The translations under genes were made by a program, and so were the position numbers. 64,000 bases of DNA, from assembly GCA_910577955.1 (NCBI GenBank), contig CAJTNC010000010.1, positions 30,791-94,790 of the forward strand, read 5' to 3'. Shown piece after piece: positions 22,822-32,334 of the stretch. This stretch comes from an uncultured Lachnospiraceae bacterium. GTDB lineage: Bacteria > Bacillota > Clostridia > Lachnospirales > Lachnospiraceae. The notes below the pieces were generated by a model, which was given only the letters and a program-made list of their open reading frames with translations, did not search any database and was not told the DNA's origin. Each line of letters starts with the position of its first letter. Within the stretch, counting starts at the first letter, position 1.

Positions 22822-24393
22822 TCAATCTTCTTTCACCTCATTTAACTCCTCGATCCGCTGTACGGAATTACTCCGGATGTCAATGACAGGTCCGCCTTTG
22901 CCCTCAATATATTCTCTTGTAATGGTCACCCTCCCGATGTTGTCATCCTTCGGGATCTCATACATGATATCCAACATAAATTCTTCAATCAGCGCCCGCA
23001 GGGCTCTGGCGCCGGTCTCCCTCTTTAGTGCCTTCTCCGCGATAGCCTCCAGAGAACTCTCGTCAAACTCCAACTTCACCTCGTCTAACTCAAGAAGCTT
23101 CTGGTACTGTTTTAAGATCGCATTTTTCGGCTCCTTCAATATTTTTACAAGCGCCTCTTTATTTAGCCCGTCTAACGTAAACAGGATCGGCAGACGTCCG
23201 ATAAACTCCGGAATCATGCCGTATTTGCGCACATCCTCCACCGTCACCCTGTTGTGGATGTTTTTATCTTTGTCAAACCGGTCTTTCAGCTCTGCCTGAT
23301 ATCCGATACCGGTCTGCTTGCTGAGACGCTGCTTGATCACTTCCTCCAATCCCGGGAAAGCACCTCCGCAGATAAAGAGGATATTTTTTGTGTTGACTGT
23401 GGCTAGGGGTACCATAGCATTCTTGCTGTTCGCCCCTACCGGCACCTCGATCTCCGCACCCTCGAGAAGCTTTAAAAGTCCCTGCTGTACCGATTCTCCG
23501 CTGACATCCCGGGAGTTGGTGTTTTTCTTTTTGGCAATCTTATCTATCTCATCGATAAAGACGATGCCGCTCTCCGCTTTCTCCACATCGTTGTCCGCCG
23601 CCGCAAGAAGCTTCGTCACAACGCTCTCGATATCATCCCCGATATAGCCCGCCTCGGTCAGAGACGTGGCATCCGCAATCGCTAATGGCACGTCCAAAAG
23701 CTTCGCCAGCGTTTTCACAAGATAGGTTTTGCCGCATCCGGTAGGCCCAATCATCAACATATTGGATTTTTCAATCTCAATATCGTCCATAGTTCCCGTG
23801 GCCACCCTCTTATAGTGATTGTAGACCGCTACGGAAATCACCTTTTTCGCATGTTCCTGCCCCACCACATACTCGTCAAGCTGCGCCTTGATCTTATGGG
23901 GGGCCGGAATGTCCTTGATATCAATGATGGGCTTTGTCTGTTCGCCCTCTTTTTTCTTTTTGATCTTCTGTCTGTTCGGTACGCTGCCTATATTCTGCAG
24001 ATCCGCCAGATTGATGAAACTGATATTGGGAATGCCCTGATTCACAGCCTTCTTAGGCTTATCCTGCTCCCTTTTATCCGTCTCGTCCGGTTTATCTGTC
24101 TCTATAACCGTCTCTGTCCGCGAATCAGTCTCCCCGCTCACCGGAGCCTTTCCTTCGGAGGTTTGATTCGTCATCGCCCCAAAATCATAAAAAGGCGGCA
24201 TCATTCCCGGAAAATTATACTGGCTCATGGTATCCATTGTCTTGTGCATACAGTCATCACAGACACAGATATTATTCGGCAGCTTAAACATCCTGCCGGC
24301 CTTGCTCTCCGGCCTGTGGCAGATAATACATACGTCCTCGTAACCGCCCTGCCCGTCCTCTGTCCTGTTGTTGTTATTGTTATTCTCTGCCAT
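22822..24393 (-). CDS. clpX: ClpX-like AAA+ unfoldase with extended linker
   Basis: This ATP-dependent unfoldase feeds substrates to ClpP in the cytoplasm. The zinc-binding domain has CIIC (22-25) and CDDC (45-48). A linker rich in Glu, Asp and Lys runs to about 165, making the protein 523 residues, about 100 longer than usual ClpX. The AAA+ core has Walker A GPTGCGKT (216-223), Walker B FIDEID (279-284), pore loop GYIG (249-252) and sensor FIGRLP. The ClpP-docking loop reads IGY (363-365) where IGF is usual. No clpP, tig or lon neighbours are present; it follows the HtrA gene by 12 bp. It may be a second, specialised ClpX, which only a whole-genome view can settle. Confidence 0.88.
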   Translation of the reverse strand: MAENNNNNNRTEDGQGGYEDVCIICHRPESKAGRMFKLPNNICVCDDCMHKTMDTMSQYNFPGMMPPFYDFGAMTNQTSEGKAPVSGETDSRTETVIETDKPDETDKREQDKPKKAVNQGIPNISFINLADLQNIGSVPNRQKIKKKKEGEQTKPIIDIKDIPAPHKIKAQLDEYVVGQEHAKKVISVAVYNHYKRVATGTMDDIEIEKSNMLMIGPTGCGKTYLVKTLAKLLDVPLAIADATSLTEAGYIGDDIESVVTKLLAAADNDVEKAESGIVFIDEIDKIAKKKNTNSRDVSGESVQQGLLKLLEGAEIEVPVGANSKNAMVPLATVNTKNILFICGGAFPGLEEVIKQRLSKQTGIGYQAELKDRFDKDKNIHNRVTVEDVRKYGMIPEFIGRLPILFTLDGLNKEALVKILKEPKNAILKQYQKLLELDEVKLEFDESSLEAIAEKALKRETGARALRALIEEFMLDIMYEIPKDDNIGRVTITREYIEGKGGPVIDIRSNSVQRIEELNEVKED

Positions 24394-24405
24394 CTCTTTC
24401 CTCGC

Positions 24406-26058
24406 TTATTTTTTCCCAAGTTTCACAGCTATCGTCTGTGACTGGTATTTTCCTTCACTATAGCGCATGATCTCTACATCCACGATCTCTCCTACGGCAT
24501 AGTATCGAAGCATTTCCGAAAGTTCGTTTGTCGTTCCCACAGGAACCTCATCCAATGCCACAATGACATCGCCTCTCTGCAATCCGGCCTTCTCCGCCGC
24601 TTTGTCTTCCTCCACTTCTCTGACATAGACGCCCCTCGGAATGTCATACTCCTCCGCCTGACGTCCCTCCACGTTGGAACAAGTGATGCCGAGATAGCCG
24701 CTCTCATTCTCCCGCAGTCTCTCCCGTATCTCTCTTACCTTTAATTTGTCGAGCACCGGAATAGCATCCGTGATCGGAATCGCATAGCACATCCCCTCCA
24801 CATCCGCAGAGTTGATCGTCATCGTATTGATCCCGATGACCTCACCGGTAACATTCACCAACACACCGCCGGAACATCCCGGATTCATAAAAGCGGTAGT
24901 CTGGATCATGACCCTGTCGTCCGAACCGTACTGATTCCCCATCTCGTCGTATCCGCCCCCTATAGGCATGTTTACCGCGCTGACGATCCCCGTTGTCACG
25001 GACTGCCCCAACAGCAGGGCATTTCCGATGGATATCACCGCCTGTCCCGCTTTCAGCGTAGTGGAATCCCCTAATTTCGCAATGGCCACAGCCCCCTTCG
25101 TCTCCTCGGGTATATCCTCCATCCGCACGGCCAGCACCGCCACGTCCAAATCATTGTCATGGCCCTTCACTCTGGCATCCACCTCAGTCTTATCCACAAA
25201 TACCACTTTCAAGTCTTCCGTGTCCGCCACCACATGAGCGTTCGTTGCGATTAACAGCTCTGTCTCGCTCTCCCCGATAATAAATCCGGAACCGCCTCCG
25301 TCATACTTTCCGTCTCCCCAGTAATAGTCCTCATAACTGTAAACTGCGTTGACGCTCACCACAGAGGGCATAATCCGCTCCACCAGTTCTGACACATCTG
25401 TCAGAATTCCCTGCGAGGGTTTTGAGCCGCTTCCTTCCGCCGTCTCTTCAGCTATCTCCAAATCCACCGGCGCAATCTGAGGATTTTCCGGCTGTGCGGA
25501 AACCTGACTGTCATTCCCGGATGTCTCTTCCAATAACTTCACCGCATAGCAGATGCCCCCGATACAAAGCACCGCCACCAGACAGACCGCAGCTGCCGCC
25601 AGCGCCTTCTTTCCGAAGCTCCACTTTTTCTTTTCTCCGCCGTCCCCATTCCCCGGGATCCCGTAATTTCCCGAAAAATTCCGATCCCCCGAATAGCCCT
25701 GATTTCCCTGATAATTCTGATTTCCCTGATAATTCTGATTTCCCTGATAATTCTGGTTCCCCGGATAGCCCTGATTGCCCTGAGGGCCGTAGTGTATGCC
25801 GTAATTCTGGTTTGGATAATTATTATAACCGGCATCCGTTCTGCCGCGGTTATTTCCGTAGTAAGGACTATTTGGCAGGGAGTCTCTGTAAGGATTCTGA
25901 TAATACCCCTGTCCGCTCTGCTGCGGCGCCCGCGGTATCTGTCCGGACATATTCTGCGGAGGCTGTCCCGCGTCATGGTTTTTCCCTGATTCCTGAGGCT
26001 TCTGTTCCTGCTGCTCTATCTTTTTTTGTTCTTTGTCATTTTCTTCCTTTTTTCCCAT
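24406..26058 (-). CDS. HtrA/DegP-like membrane serine protease (S1C) with PDZ domain
   Basis: This is a membrane-anchored envelope quality-control protease. A cytoplasmic tail of about 145 residues is rich in Gln, Asn, Gly and Tyr. One transmembrane helix lies near 151-172, then the trypsin-like domain with His275 (ATNAHVV), Asp305 (DLDVAV) and Ser396 (GCSGG). One PDZ domain occupies about 450-545. The active site reads GCSGGVL instead of the usual GNSGGPL, and the triad is intact. A GAGAGGGGAAAC ribosome site precedes the ATG. The gene shares a transcript with the ClpX-like gene, pairing extracytoplasmic and cytoplasmic proteolysis. Confidence 0.9.
   Translation of the reverse strand: MGKKEENDKEQKKIEQQEQKPQESGKNHDAGQPPQNMSGQIPRAPQQSGQGYYQNPYRDSLPNSPYYGNNRGRTDAGYNNYPNQNYGIHYGPQGNQGYPGNQNYQGNQNYQGNQNYQGNQGYSGDRNFSGNYGIPGNGDGGEKKKWSFGKKALAAAAVCLVAVLCIGGICYAVKLLEETSGNDSQVSAQPENPQIAPVDLEIAEETAEGSGSKPSQGILTDVSELVERIMPSVVSVNAVYSYEDYYWGDGKYDGGGSGFIIGESETELLIATNAHVVADTEDLKVVFVDKTEVDARVKGHDNDLDVAVLAVRMEDIPEETKGAVAIAKLGDSTTLKAGQAVISIGNALLLGQSVTTGIVSAVNMPIGGGYDEMGNQYGSDDRVMIQTTAFMNPGCSGGVLVNVTGEVIGINTMTINSADVEGMCYAIPITDAIPVLDKLKVREIRERLRENESGYLGITCSNVEGRQAEEYDIPRGVYVREVEEDKAAEKAGLQRGDVIVALDEVPVGTTNELSEMLRYYAVGEIVDVEIMRYSEGKYQSQTIAVKLGKK
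25696..25767 (-). repeat. 18-bp tandem repeats coding YQGNQN in the HtrA tail
   Basis: Three nearly identical 18-bp units, plus degenerate flanking copies, encode YQGNQN/YPGNQN in the cytoplasmic tail. The high DNA identity points to recent slippage expansion, so the length may vary between strains. Confidence 0.8.
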
Positions 26059-26111
26059 GTTTCCCCTCTCTCATTTCCGCGCGCTTCTCCTGTCGCTTAG
26101 CAGACATCTTT

Positions 26112-27050
26112 TCACCTGATCTGCGAATTCCAGTATTCCCTATTCATAGTATATTTCATAATTCTCCGGAAAGATAGTCTTTTATATTTTTTTCCCAATT
26201 GATACCCCAAAAATTTATAAATGCTGGTGATATACATGGGCAGTATCCGTCTGCTCTCCCCTATCTGCCTCAAATGTTCTGCAGTGCGCTTTACAAGCCT
26301 GATCCCCTCCGACTCCGAGGGCACTCCCTCAAAAACTTCCGGATGCTGCGCCTGCGAGACCCCCAGATCAAAGTTCCGGCGAAACTGCTCCTTATTCGTG
26401 TACTGATGGGAATGGATCACTCTGGCGTCCGCAGTGTAAGCGACCCTGCAGCCCGCTTTGATACAAGCCGCCGCGTAGAGCATGTCCTCGTTGAAGATAG
26501 CCCGCCGCACAAATCCCCCTAACTTCTCGTAAATATCTCTCCTGTAGGCGGCACAGACATTGGAACAAAAAAATGTCTTGATCCCCATTTTCTCAATGTC
26601 CCGCCCCGACTTGATACAGCTTTCCGCAGGATAGTTGAATTCCCTTGTAAAGCGTTCCACAGGCCCCGCTTCCTCACGCGGAAGCTGCCTTGCGTAAGAA
26701 ACCGCCACATCCTTCTCCGAAAGAGGGGCGATCAGTTTTTCCAACAGAAATTTATCCTCCGGCATGGCATCCTGAGTCATCATCACAAAAATTTCCGCCG
26801 CCGACTTTTTCACCGCTTCTCTCCTCGTCCTCCCGTGGTCGAACTCCCTTTTGGAGATATGGTATATCCTGACATTTTCATAGCGTTTCCGGCGGGGCGT
26901 CTCATACTCAAATGCGCTCCAGTATTTCTGCTCCGTATTAAACAGTATGATCCTGTGCACCGGCACAGTCTGGTGCTCGAGCTTCTCGATCACCTTTGCA
27001 AATTCTGCTCCCGGCTTATAAACCGGAATGATAACATCTACTTCCTGCAT
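26112..27050 (-). CDS. GT2 glycosyltransferase, rhamnosyltransferase-like
   Basis: This is a nucleotide-sugar-dependent transferase with an N-terminal GT-A fold (VDVIIPVYKPG) and the motif KREFDHGRTR, characteristic of GT2 enzymes that extend bacterial polysaccharides, often with rhamnose. MTQDAMP stands at the DxD position and FNEDMLYAAACIKAG holds the acceptor-side acidic residue. The ATG at 27050 follows GGGAG at 8 bases; the upstream frame to 27143 has no ribosome site and crosses the LCP terminator. It is separated from the wall-polysaccharide locus only by that terminator, so a role in the same polymer is likely. Confidence 0.85.
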   Translation of the reverse strand: MQEVDVIIPVYKPGAEFAKVIEKLEHQTVPVHRIILFNTEQKYWSAFEYETPRRKRYENVRIYHISKREFDHGRTRREAVKKSAAEIFVMMTQDAMPEDKFLLEKLIAPLSEKDVAVSYARQLPREEAGPVERFTREFNYPAESCIKSGRDIEKMGIKTFFCSNVCAAYRRDIYEKLGGFVRRAIFNEDMLYAAACIKAGCRVAYTADARVIHSHQYTNKEQFRRNFDLGVSQAQHPEVFEGVPSESEGIRLVKRTAEHLRQIGESRRILPMYITSIYKFLGYQLGKKYKRLSFRRIMKYTMNREYWNSQIR

Positions 27051-27100
27051 GTGTTTGCTCCCTTGTTCTCTTTTCTTAGCATACCATATTTTTTCCCACA

Positions 27101-27132
27101 TGTAAAATGGACGCCGCACATTGTGCGACGCC
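27101..27132 (-). terminator. Terminator after the LCP gene
   Basis: GACGCCGCAC and GTGCGACGCC (27110-27132) form a 10-bp stem with two wobble pairs and a 3-base loop. ATTTTA follows on the minus strand. The weak T-tract suggests partial read-through into the GT2 gene. Confidence 0.6.
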
Positions 27133-27176
27133 CGCTTTGTCATCCTAAAAAATTTCTTTATTCGACCCCTTTCGGT

Positions 27177-28469
27177 TTATCGTTTATATTTATTAGTCAC
27201 CTCTGTGATGTGATCACTGTATCCCTGCACTTCAGTGCTGGGCACATATCCGCTCTCATCAAACAGGAATTCATGCAGCCAGCTCACGTTGCTGACCAGA
27301 TCATTGGGAACGATGGAGTCTCCCGGCGAACCGATATTGCCGGTCCATCTCATATCCTCCCTCGGAAAACCGTCGTCCGCCACAACCCTGTACTGAGATG
27401 CCTCTCCCAGAAGTTCCGTGATCTCCGTAAGTCCAAAGGACGTATATACTTCCTCAAACACATTGTTCGCGATCTCTACAAGCTGGGATGGGGAAACATC
27501 CTTCGCTTTCTCCATAATCGCCTTGAGCACGTCCCTCTGTCTCTCCGTACGTCTGAAATCGTCACCCTTTGTATAACGGATACGGCAGTACCCTGTGGCC
27601 TGCATACCGTCTAACACCTGCATTCCCGTGTTGGTGACAGGAGTGTAATCCCTCTTTAAATTCTCCGCGATACAGTACTGGTAACTGTTCAAGTGTGTGA
27701 TCTCCGCACTTGTGATATCCATCGGAACGCCGCCCAGCGCATCAATCACATCGATCAGCCCCGCAAAGCCTATGGTCACAAACTCCGAAATATCCAAATC
27801 CAGATTCGCATTCAGCATGCTGATTGCCTGCTTCGGGCCGCCGCTCGCGTAAGCCGCATTACACTTGTTGTACTTGTCGTTCCCCAAATTCAGGAACGTA
27901 TCCCTGTACAGGGAGACCAACTTGATCTCTTTCGTATCCTGATTGATGGATGCCACCATGATCGTATCGCTTCTCGTATTTTTCGTCAGAGCGCCTACCG
28001 TGGAGTCCACGCCGAACAGCGCCACATTCCTGTAGCCCTTCATGATCTCAACCTGCTCTTCGCTGACGCCCTCATTGATAACGATCTCCTCCTCCGGAAT
28101 CTCCAGATAACCCACTTTCTCCGTTCTGGTCACGCCCCAAAGGACTAACAGCATCACGGCAAGCAGCAGGATTTCTCCCACAAAGAGCAAAATTCTCTTT
28201 CTCTTCTTTTTAGCTTTAGCCTTTGCGGACATTTTTTTTCCGGAACTGCCCTTTGCGGAACTTTTCTTTCCGCCGGAAGAAGTTTTCTTTCGGGAAGACG
28301 AGCCACTTCTTGAAGCTACCGCATTCCCTGAGTTCTTTCTTTTGCCCGAAGAGGAAGATGATCTGCCGGAAGAAGATTTCTTCCTCGGCTCATCATACTC
28401 ATAATCATCATATTCGTATTCGTCATATTCATACTCAAAGTCTTCATCATCCCGATATCTTGGTGCCAT
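27177..28469 (-). CDS. LytR-CpsA-Psr (LCP) family wall-polymer ligase
   Basis: LCP proteins transfer lipid-linked polysaccharides onto peptidoglycan outside the membrane. A cytoplasmic tail begins with an acidic Tyr/Glu/Asp block (residues 7-27), then a Ser/Lys/Gly-rich basic stretch. A transmembrane helix lies near 93-113. The LCP domain carries the Arg/Asp motifs NTRSDTIMVASI, SLYRDT and the RYTKGDDFRRTERQR signature. The ATG at 28469 follows AAAGGATAAAGAGG; the earlier in-frame ATGs (28514, 28490) lack good sites, and the first overlaps the previous stop. It ends the polysaccharide operon, consistent with the final attachment step. Confidence 0.9.
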   Translation of the reverse strand: MAPRYRDDEDFEYEYDEYEYDDYEYDEPRKKSSSGRSSSSSGKRKNSGNAVASRSGSSSRKKTSSGGKKSSAKGSSGKKMSAKAKAKKKRKRILLFVGEILLLAVMLLVLWGVTRTEKVGYLEIPEEEIVINEGVSEEQVEIMKGYRNVALFGVDSTVGALTKNTRSDTIMVASINQDTKEIKLVSLYRDTFLNLGNDKYNKCNAAYASGGPKQAISMLNANLDLDISEFVTIGFAGLIDVIDALGGVPMDITSAEITHLNSYQYCIAENLKRDYTPVTNTGMQVLDGMQATGYCRIRYTKGDDFRRTERQRDVLKAIMEKAKDVSPSQLVEIANNVFEEVYTSFGLTEITELLGEASQYRVVADDGFPREDMRWTGNIGSPGDSIVPNDLVSNVSWLHEFLFDESGYVPSTEVQGYSDHITEVTNKYKR

Positions 28470-28503
28470 AGCCTCTTTATCCTTTCGCATTTTACTTTTT
28501 CCG

Positions 28504-29913
28504 CTAGTACGCATTTTTATTTACAAACCCTTTGAATATCGTCAGGAACAGGATCCTGATGTCAAATTCCAAGGTCCAGTTTTCAATATAATACAAATCG
28601 TAGTCAATCCGCCTTTCAATGGAGGTGTCTCCCCGCAGTCCGTTTACCTGCGCCCAGCCGGTAAGCCCCGGCCGTACCTGATGTTTGATCATGTAGCGTG
28701 GTATTTTTTCCTTAAACTCTTCCACATATCTGGTCTGCTCCGGTCTCGGCCCCACAAGACTCATATCCCCCCGCAGTATATTGAAAAGCTGGGGCAATTC
28801 ATCCAGACTGGTCCGTCTGATAAATTTTCCGACTTTTGTCACTCTGGGATCGTTTTCCACCGTCCAGCCCGCCCCAGCCGTCTCTCCTTCCGCTCTTCGC
28901 ATGGAGCGGAACTTGTACATGCGAAACGGCTTATTATGTCTGCCGATTCTCTCCTGCGCAAAAATGATCGGCCCTTCGCTGGTCGCTTTTACCAGAATCG
29001 CAATGATCAGCATGAGCGGCGAAGACAAGATCAGTCCCACAAGCGCACCCACAATATCTACCGAGCGCTTCACCGCCCTGTTGCTCATTCTGGTGAGAGG
29101 TACGTGTCTGATGTTGATGACCGGCAGCCCCATCAGATCTTCCGTGTAGGGTCTGCTGGGAATGATGCTGTTGTAATCCGGAATAAATTTTGTGTGCACC
29201 CCGGACTTCTCACACTGCGTCACAATATCTTCCAATCTGCTGTACTGGGAAAGGGGCAGCGTGATCGCAATCTCATCCAGCTTATTCTCCGGCAGGATAA
29301 TCTTCAGATTATCGATCCTTCCCACCACTTTTATCCCTTTATATAATGTCCCTCTGGGAGTCACATCGTCCAAGATCGCGTGAACTACATACCCCCACTG
29401 CGGGTTCGATCTTACTCTGTCAATATATTCCTCCGCCGCTCTTGAGTAACCCACCAAAAGCACATGCTTGATATTATAGCCCCTGCGGCGCGCTATCACC
29501 AACACTCCGCGCAGACTGAGTCGGAAGGCTGACGTCAACACAATATTGAAGCACACAAACATGGCGATCATGGAACGGGAAAAGTGTTGCTGCCATATGA
29601 TGAACAGCACGGAGGTCATCCCCACCGCTCCAAGAACATTCGCTTCCATGATCCGCAGCAGTTCGCCGCCCGGACCGGAACCTCTCTTTGCCGTGTAAAG
29701 TTTACAAAATCTGTAAATAATCAGATACGCCGCAACAATATAGGGAATGGCGCCAAAATAGGTTTCCATCGGCAGGTAAAAATCACCGGTCTTTACATTG
29801 CCGAGGGGCGTCTCAAATTTGATCCACCATGCCAACATATAGGATCCCGTAATGATCAGCGCGTCGATGATCACATGTAACCCATTCAGGTATTTCTGAT
29901 TATTTTTTATCAT
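28504..29913 (-). CDS. Polyprenyl-phosphate glycosyl-1-phosphate transferase (WcaJ/CpsE type)
   Basis: This enzyme starts polysaccharide synthesis by moving a sugar-1-phosphate from a nucleotide sugar to undecaprenyl phosphate at the membrane. It has about four N-terminal helices and a CoA-binding-like domain (HVLLVGYSRAAEEYIDRV). One further helix precedes the catalytic domain, which holds KRSVDIVGALVGL, AQERIGRHNKPFRMYKFRSM, TSLDELPQLFNI and GDMSLVGPRPE. The ATG at 29913 is preferred over a TTG at 29934 that lacks a ribosome site. The sugar is often glucose or galactose but cannot be fixed from the sequence. Confidence 0.92.
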   Translation of the reverse strand: MIKNNQKYLNGLHVIIDALIITGSYMLAWWIKFETPLGNVKTGDFYLPMETYFGAIPYIVAAYLIIYRFCKLYTAKRGSGPGGELLRIMEANVLGAVGMTSVLFIIWQQHFSRSMIAMFVCFNIVLTSAFRLSLRGVLVIARRRGYNIKHVLLVGYSRAAEEYIDRVRSNPQWGYVVHAILDDVTPRGTLYKGIKVVGRIDNLKIILPENKLDEIAITLPLSQYSRLEDIVTQCEKSGVHTKFIPDYNSIIPSRPYTEDLMGLPVINIRHVPLTRMSNRAVKRSVDIVGALVGLILSSPLMLIIAILVKATSEGPIIFAQERIGRHNKPFRMYKFRSMRRAEGETAGAGWTVENDPRVTKVGKFIRRTSLDELPQLFNILRGDMSLVGPRPEQTRYVEEFKEKIPRYMIKHQVRPGLTGWAQVNGLRGDTSIERRIDYDLYYIENWTLEFDIRILFLTIFKGFVNKNAY

Positions 29914-29965
29914 ATCAATACCTATATCTGCCAAAATATTACAGTATTTATTCTACAACTATGAC

Positions 29966-29994
29966 ATTTTACAATATTATTATAGAAATTACAA
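29966..29994 (-). promoter_or_regulatory. Predicted promoter before the initiating transferase
   Basis: TTGTAA (29989-29994) and TAAAAT (29966-29971) are 17 bp apart on the minus strand, in an AT-rich gap. It could let the transferase and LCP genes be expressed apart from the upstream operon. Confidence 0.5.
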
Positions 29995-29999
29995 GGTTT

Positions 30000-30968
30000 T
30001 CATCCCAAAAACCTCCTGATGATGTTTATCCACAGCTCCCACTGTATCCTCAGATAGTTTCCGAGATGTTTCCACCGGAAAGGAACGTGCATTTCCCTTC
30101 CGCCCTCCTTATAGTATATCCGAAATCCGCGCATCAGTCCCCGCAGGTAAATCTTTCCGAATCCTTTCTTCCAGAAAAATAAAGCTTTGATACAAAATCC
30201 TGCCGCCAGCAACGGCAAATTGACGACCACCTGCAGAAACGGCATATTCTTTTCAATTAAATAGATGCTGTTGGCAGAGGAAAGGTTTATCTTAAATTCA
30301 TTATATCTCGAGCCGGAGGCCGCACTGCCCGCATGATAAACCACCGCTTTCGGCTCGTATAAGTTATGATAGCCATAGATTCCTGCCCTGTATCCGATAT
30401 CCACATCCTCCAGATAGGCGAAATGACGTTCGTCAAAAAGACCTATTTCCTCCAGAATGCTTCGTCTGTAGATGGCCGCGCCGCCGCAGGCGGCAAATAC
30501 TTTTCTTGCGCTCTCATACCGTTTAGAGGCTTTCTTTCCCTTGCCGTAATCGTAAGCCCAGCCAAGAGCGCAGTAATAGTCACCGGCGTTGTCCATTCTG
30601 TCCGGCTCTCTCATCATGCGCATCTGCGCGCCCGCAGAAAACGCCTTCTCATCTCTCTCAAGAGCCTCCTCCATCGCTCTCACAAAGCCTTTATCAATAG
30701 TCAAATCGTTATTTAACAAGATTACGTAGGGTGTATCAGAGGCCAAAATCCCTGCATTGACAGCTCTGCAGAATCCGGTGTTCTCCCCCATGCGGATCAC
30801 CTGCACGCCCTCCGTCCGCTCCGCCGCTTCGGCGCTCCCGTCCGTGGAGCCGTTGTCTACCACGATAATCCGCGCCGGATGTTCTTCGGTATCTTCCCGG
30901 ATGGAAGACAGGCAGTTTTCCAGATATTTTATGCCGTTGTAATTCGGGATGACGATCGTGGACTTCAT
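30000..30968 (-). CDS. GT2 glycosyltransferase, WbbL-like
   Basis: The protein is about 320 residues with the GT-A start STIVIPNYNGIKYLENCL, VVDNGSTDGS, the WbbL-type NTGFCRAVNAGI, the metal motif LLNNDL and an ED in YLEDVDIGYR. This pattern is typical of membrane-associated rhamnosyltransferases; rfbABC lie in the same locus. A C-terminal hydrophobic segment (VVVNLPLLAAGFCIKALFF) may associate with the membrane. The ATG at 30968 overlaps the preceding TGA as ATGA. Confidence 0.88.
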   Translation of the reverse strand: MKSTIVIPNYNGIKYLENCLSSIREDTEEHPARIIVVDNGSTDGSAEAAERTEGVQVIRMGENTGFCRAVNAGILASDTPYVILLNNDLTIDKGFVRAMEEALERDEKAFSAGAQMRMMREPDRMDNAGDYYCALGWAYDYGKGKKASKRYESARKVFAACGGAAIYRRSILEEIGLFDERHFAYLEDVDIGYRAGIYGYHNLYEPKAVVYHAGSAASGSRYNEFKINLSSANSIYLIEKNMPFLQVVVNLPLLAAGFCIKALFFWKKGFGKIYLRGLMRGFRIYYKEGGREMHVPFRWKHLGNYLRIQWELWINIIRRFLG

Positions 30969-32326
30969 CGCCTCACCCGGATCTGCGGATCCCATAATAA
31001 CTTTAAACCTCTCTCTTCAAAAACTGTGCATAACTCCATGCTGCGCTGTCTCCAGATGCGCTCGTCCAGTCTGTTGCAGTACGTGGTATCCCGCTCTTTT
31101 ATTTTTTCCACATAGGGAACTTTTATGATTTTTTCAAAAAGCGGAATGTCTTCCCGACGTAAGATCATAGTTCTTGCATCCAATCCCACAGTATCCCTGC
31201 ATACCGCAGCCACGTTGCCCGGCCCCGAAAAGAAACTGTAAAGCCCTTCAAAAGGACAGCTTCCGCTCTCCATTAAGATACCGCTTGTTATTTTATTGTT
31301 CCGATCAAGCACCGAACCGCCCACTGCAGCCACATCCGCTCTTTCGGCCAAAATATCCTGTTCATAGGATATCCTGTAAAATCCCACATGCTCAGTATCG
31401 AGAACTTTTCCTTTTATACCTTTTGTATCCAAAAAATCCTGCACCGCCCGCTTCCCCGCCTCATAGGCGTAAAGTTTGCTGGCGGAATTCCCCGCCGTGG
31501 AGAGAGCATGACAGCGCCAGTGATAGAGCACCCGCTCCACATGGACGATCTCTCCCCCGCCCACACATTCCTGAGCCCGCAGGATTAGATCGTAATCCTG
31601 CGCCCCATCGTAGGCCGAACGAAATCTCAAAGATTTCATCAGCTCTGCTTCCAGTACAAGAAAATGGCAGATATAGTTATTTGAGAGCAGAAAATCAAAA
31701 TTAAATCCCGATTTTATATTTGGTTCGTAAAAATTATGACCGGTCTCGTCGCACTTATCCTCATCGGAATACAGAAACTTCACCGGTTTGCCCTCCTGTT
31801 CAAAGTGCGTGTTTATAGCCTTTACCATCTCGTACAGAGCGTCCGGCGTCAACAGATCGTCATGATCCAACAATCCGATATACTCCCCCGAAGTAAGCGC
31901 TATGGCCCGGTTGCTGTTGGCCGATATCCCTTCATTTTTCAATAACGCGTGGTATTTTATTCTTTCAGCCTGCTCAGCCGGCAGACTTTTTTTCTTTTTC
32001 TCCGCGCATTTTTTTACCCGATCGCTTTCGCTTGCGTCCGCCAGAATCAATTCCCAATTTTCGTAGCTCTGAGCCGTCACGGAATCGATCAGCGCCTCCA
32101 GAAATTCCTCTTTTGTCTCGTAGGCCGGCACCGCAATGCTGATCAACGGCATTTTCTGAAAGACAACGCCCCTCTGCCTCTCCAGTTCCTCTTTTTCCGG
32201 GGGCTGATAAAAATAGTCCGCATCGTAACGAGCGGTGAGCCGCTCGTATGCCGTGCCCACCGCTTTCTTTACGCCGTTACGTTTCATGTAGTTCATTGTC
32301 TTTCTGATATTTTGCCGTACCATCAT
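30965..32326 (-). CDS. GT2 glycosyltransferase
   Basis: After a basic N-terminal segment of about 55 residues, a GT-A domain begins with MPLISIAVPAYETKEEFL and contains LLKNEGISANSNRAI, LLDHDD (metal site) and DGAQDYDLILRAQE. A C-terminal portion of about 140 residues has no clear family. The start is one of three consecutive codons (GTG 32329, ATG 32326, ATG 32323), with no strong ribosome site, only 5-10 bases after the mutase stop. Translation is probably coupled to the mutase gene. Confidence 0.87.
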   Translation of the reverse strand: MMVRQNIRKTMNYMKRNGVKKAVGTAYERLTARYDADYFYQPPEKEELERQRGVVFQKMPLISIAVPAYETKEEFLEALIDSVTAQSYENWELILADASESDRVKKCAEKKKKSLPAEQAERIKYHALLKNEGISANSNRAIALTSGEYIGLLDHDDLLTPDALYEMVKAINTHFEQEGKPVKFLYSDEDKCDETGHNFYEPNIKSGFNFDFLLSNNYICHFLVLEAELMKSLRFRSAYDGAQDYDLILRAQECVGGGEIVHVERVLYHWRCHALSTAGNSASKLYAYEAGKRAVQDFLDTKGIKGKVLDTEHVGFYRISYEQDILAERADVAAVGGSVLDRNNKITSGILMESGSCPFEGLYSFFSGPGNVAAVCRDTVGLDARTMILRREDIPLFEKIIKVPYVEKIKERDTTYCNRLDERIWRQRSMELCTVFEERGLKLLWDPQIRVRR

Positions 32327-32334
32327 CACAATTA

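Noticed and set aside
25690..25770. Regular 18-bp units that might look like a CRISPR array
   Set aside because: The units are contiguous, in frame and without unique spacers; they encode YQGNQN in the protease tail.
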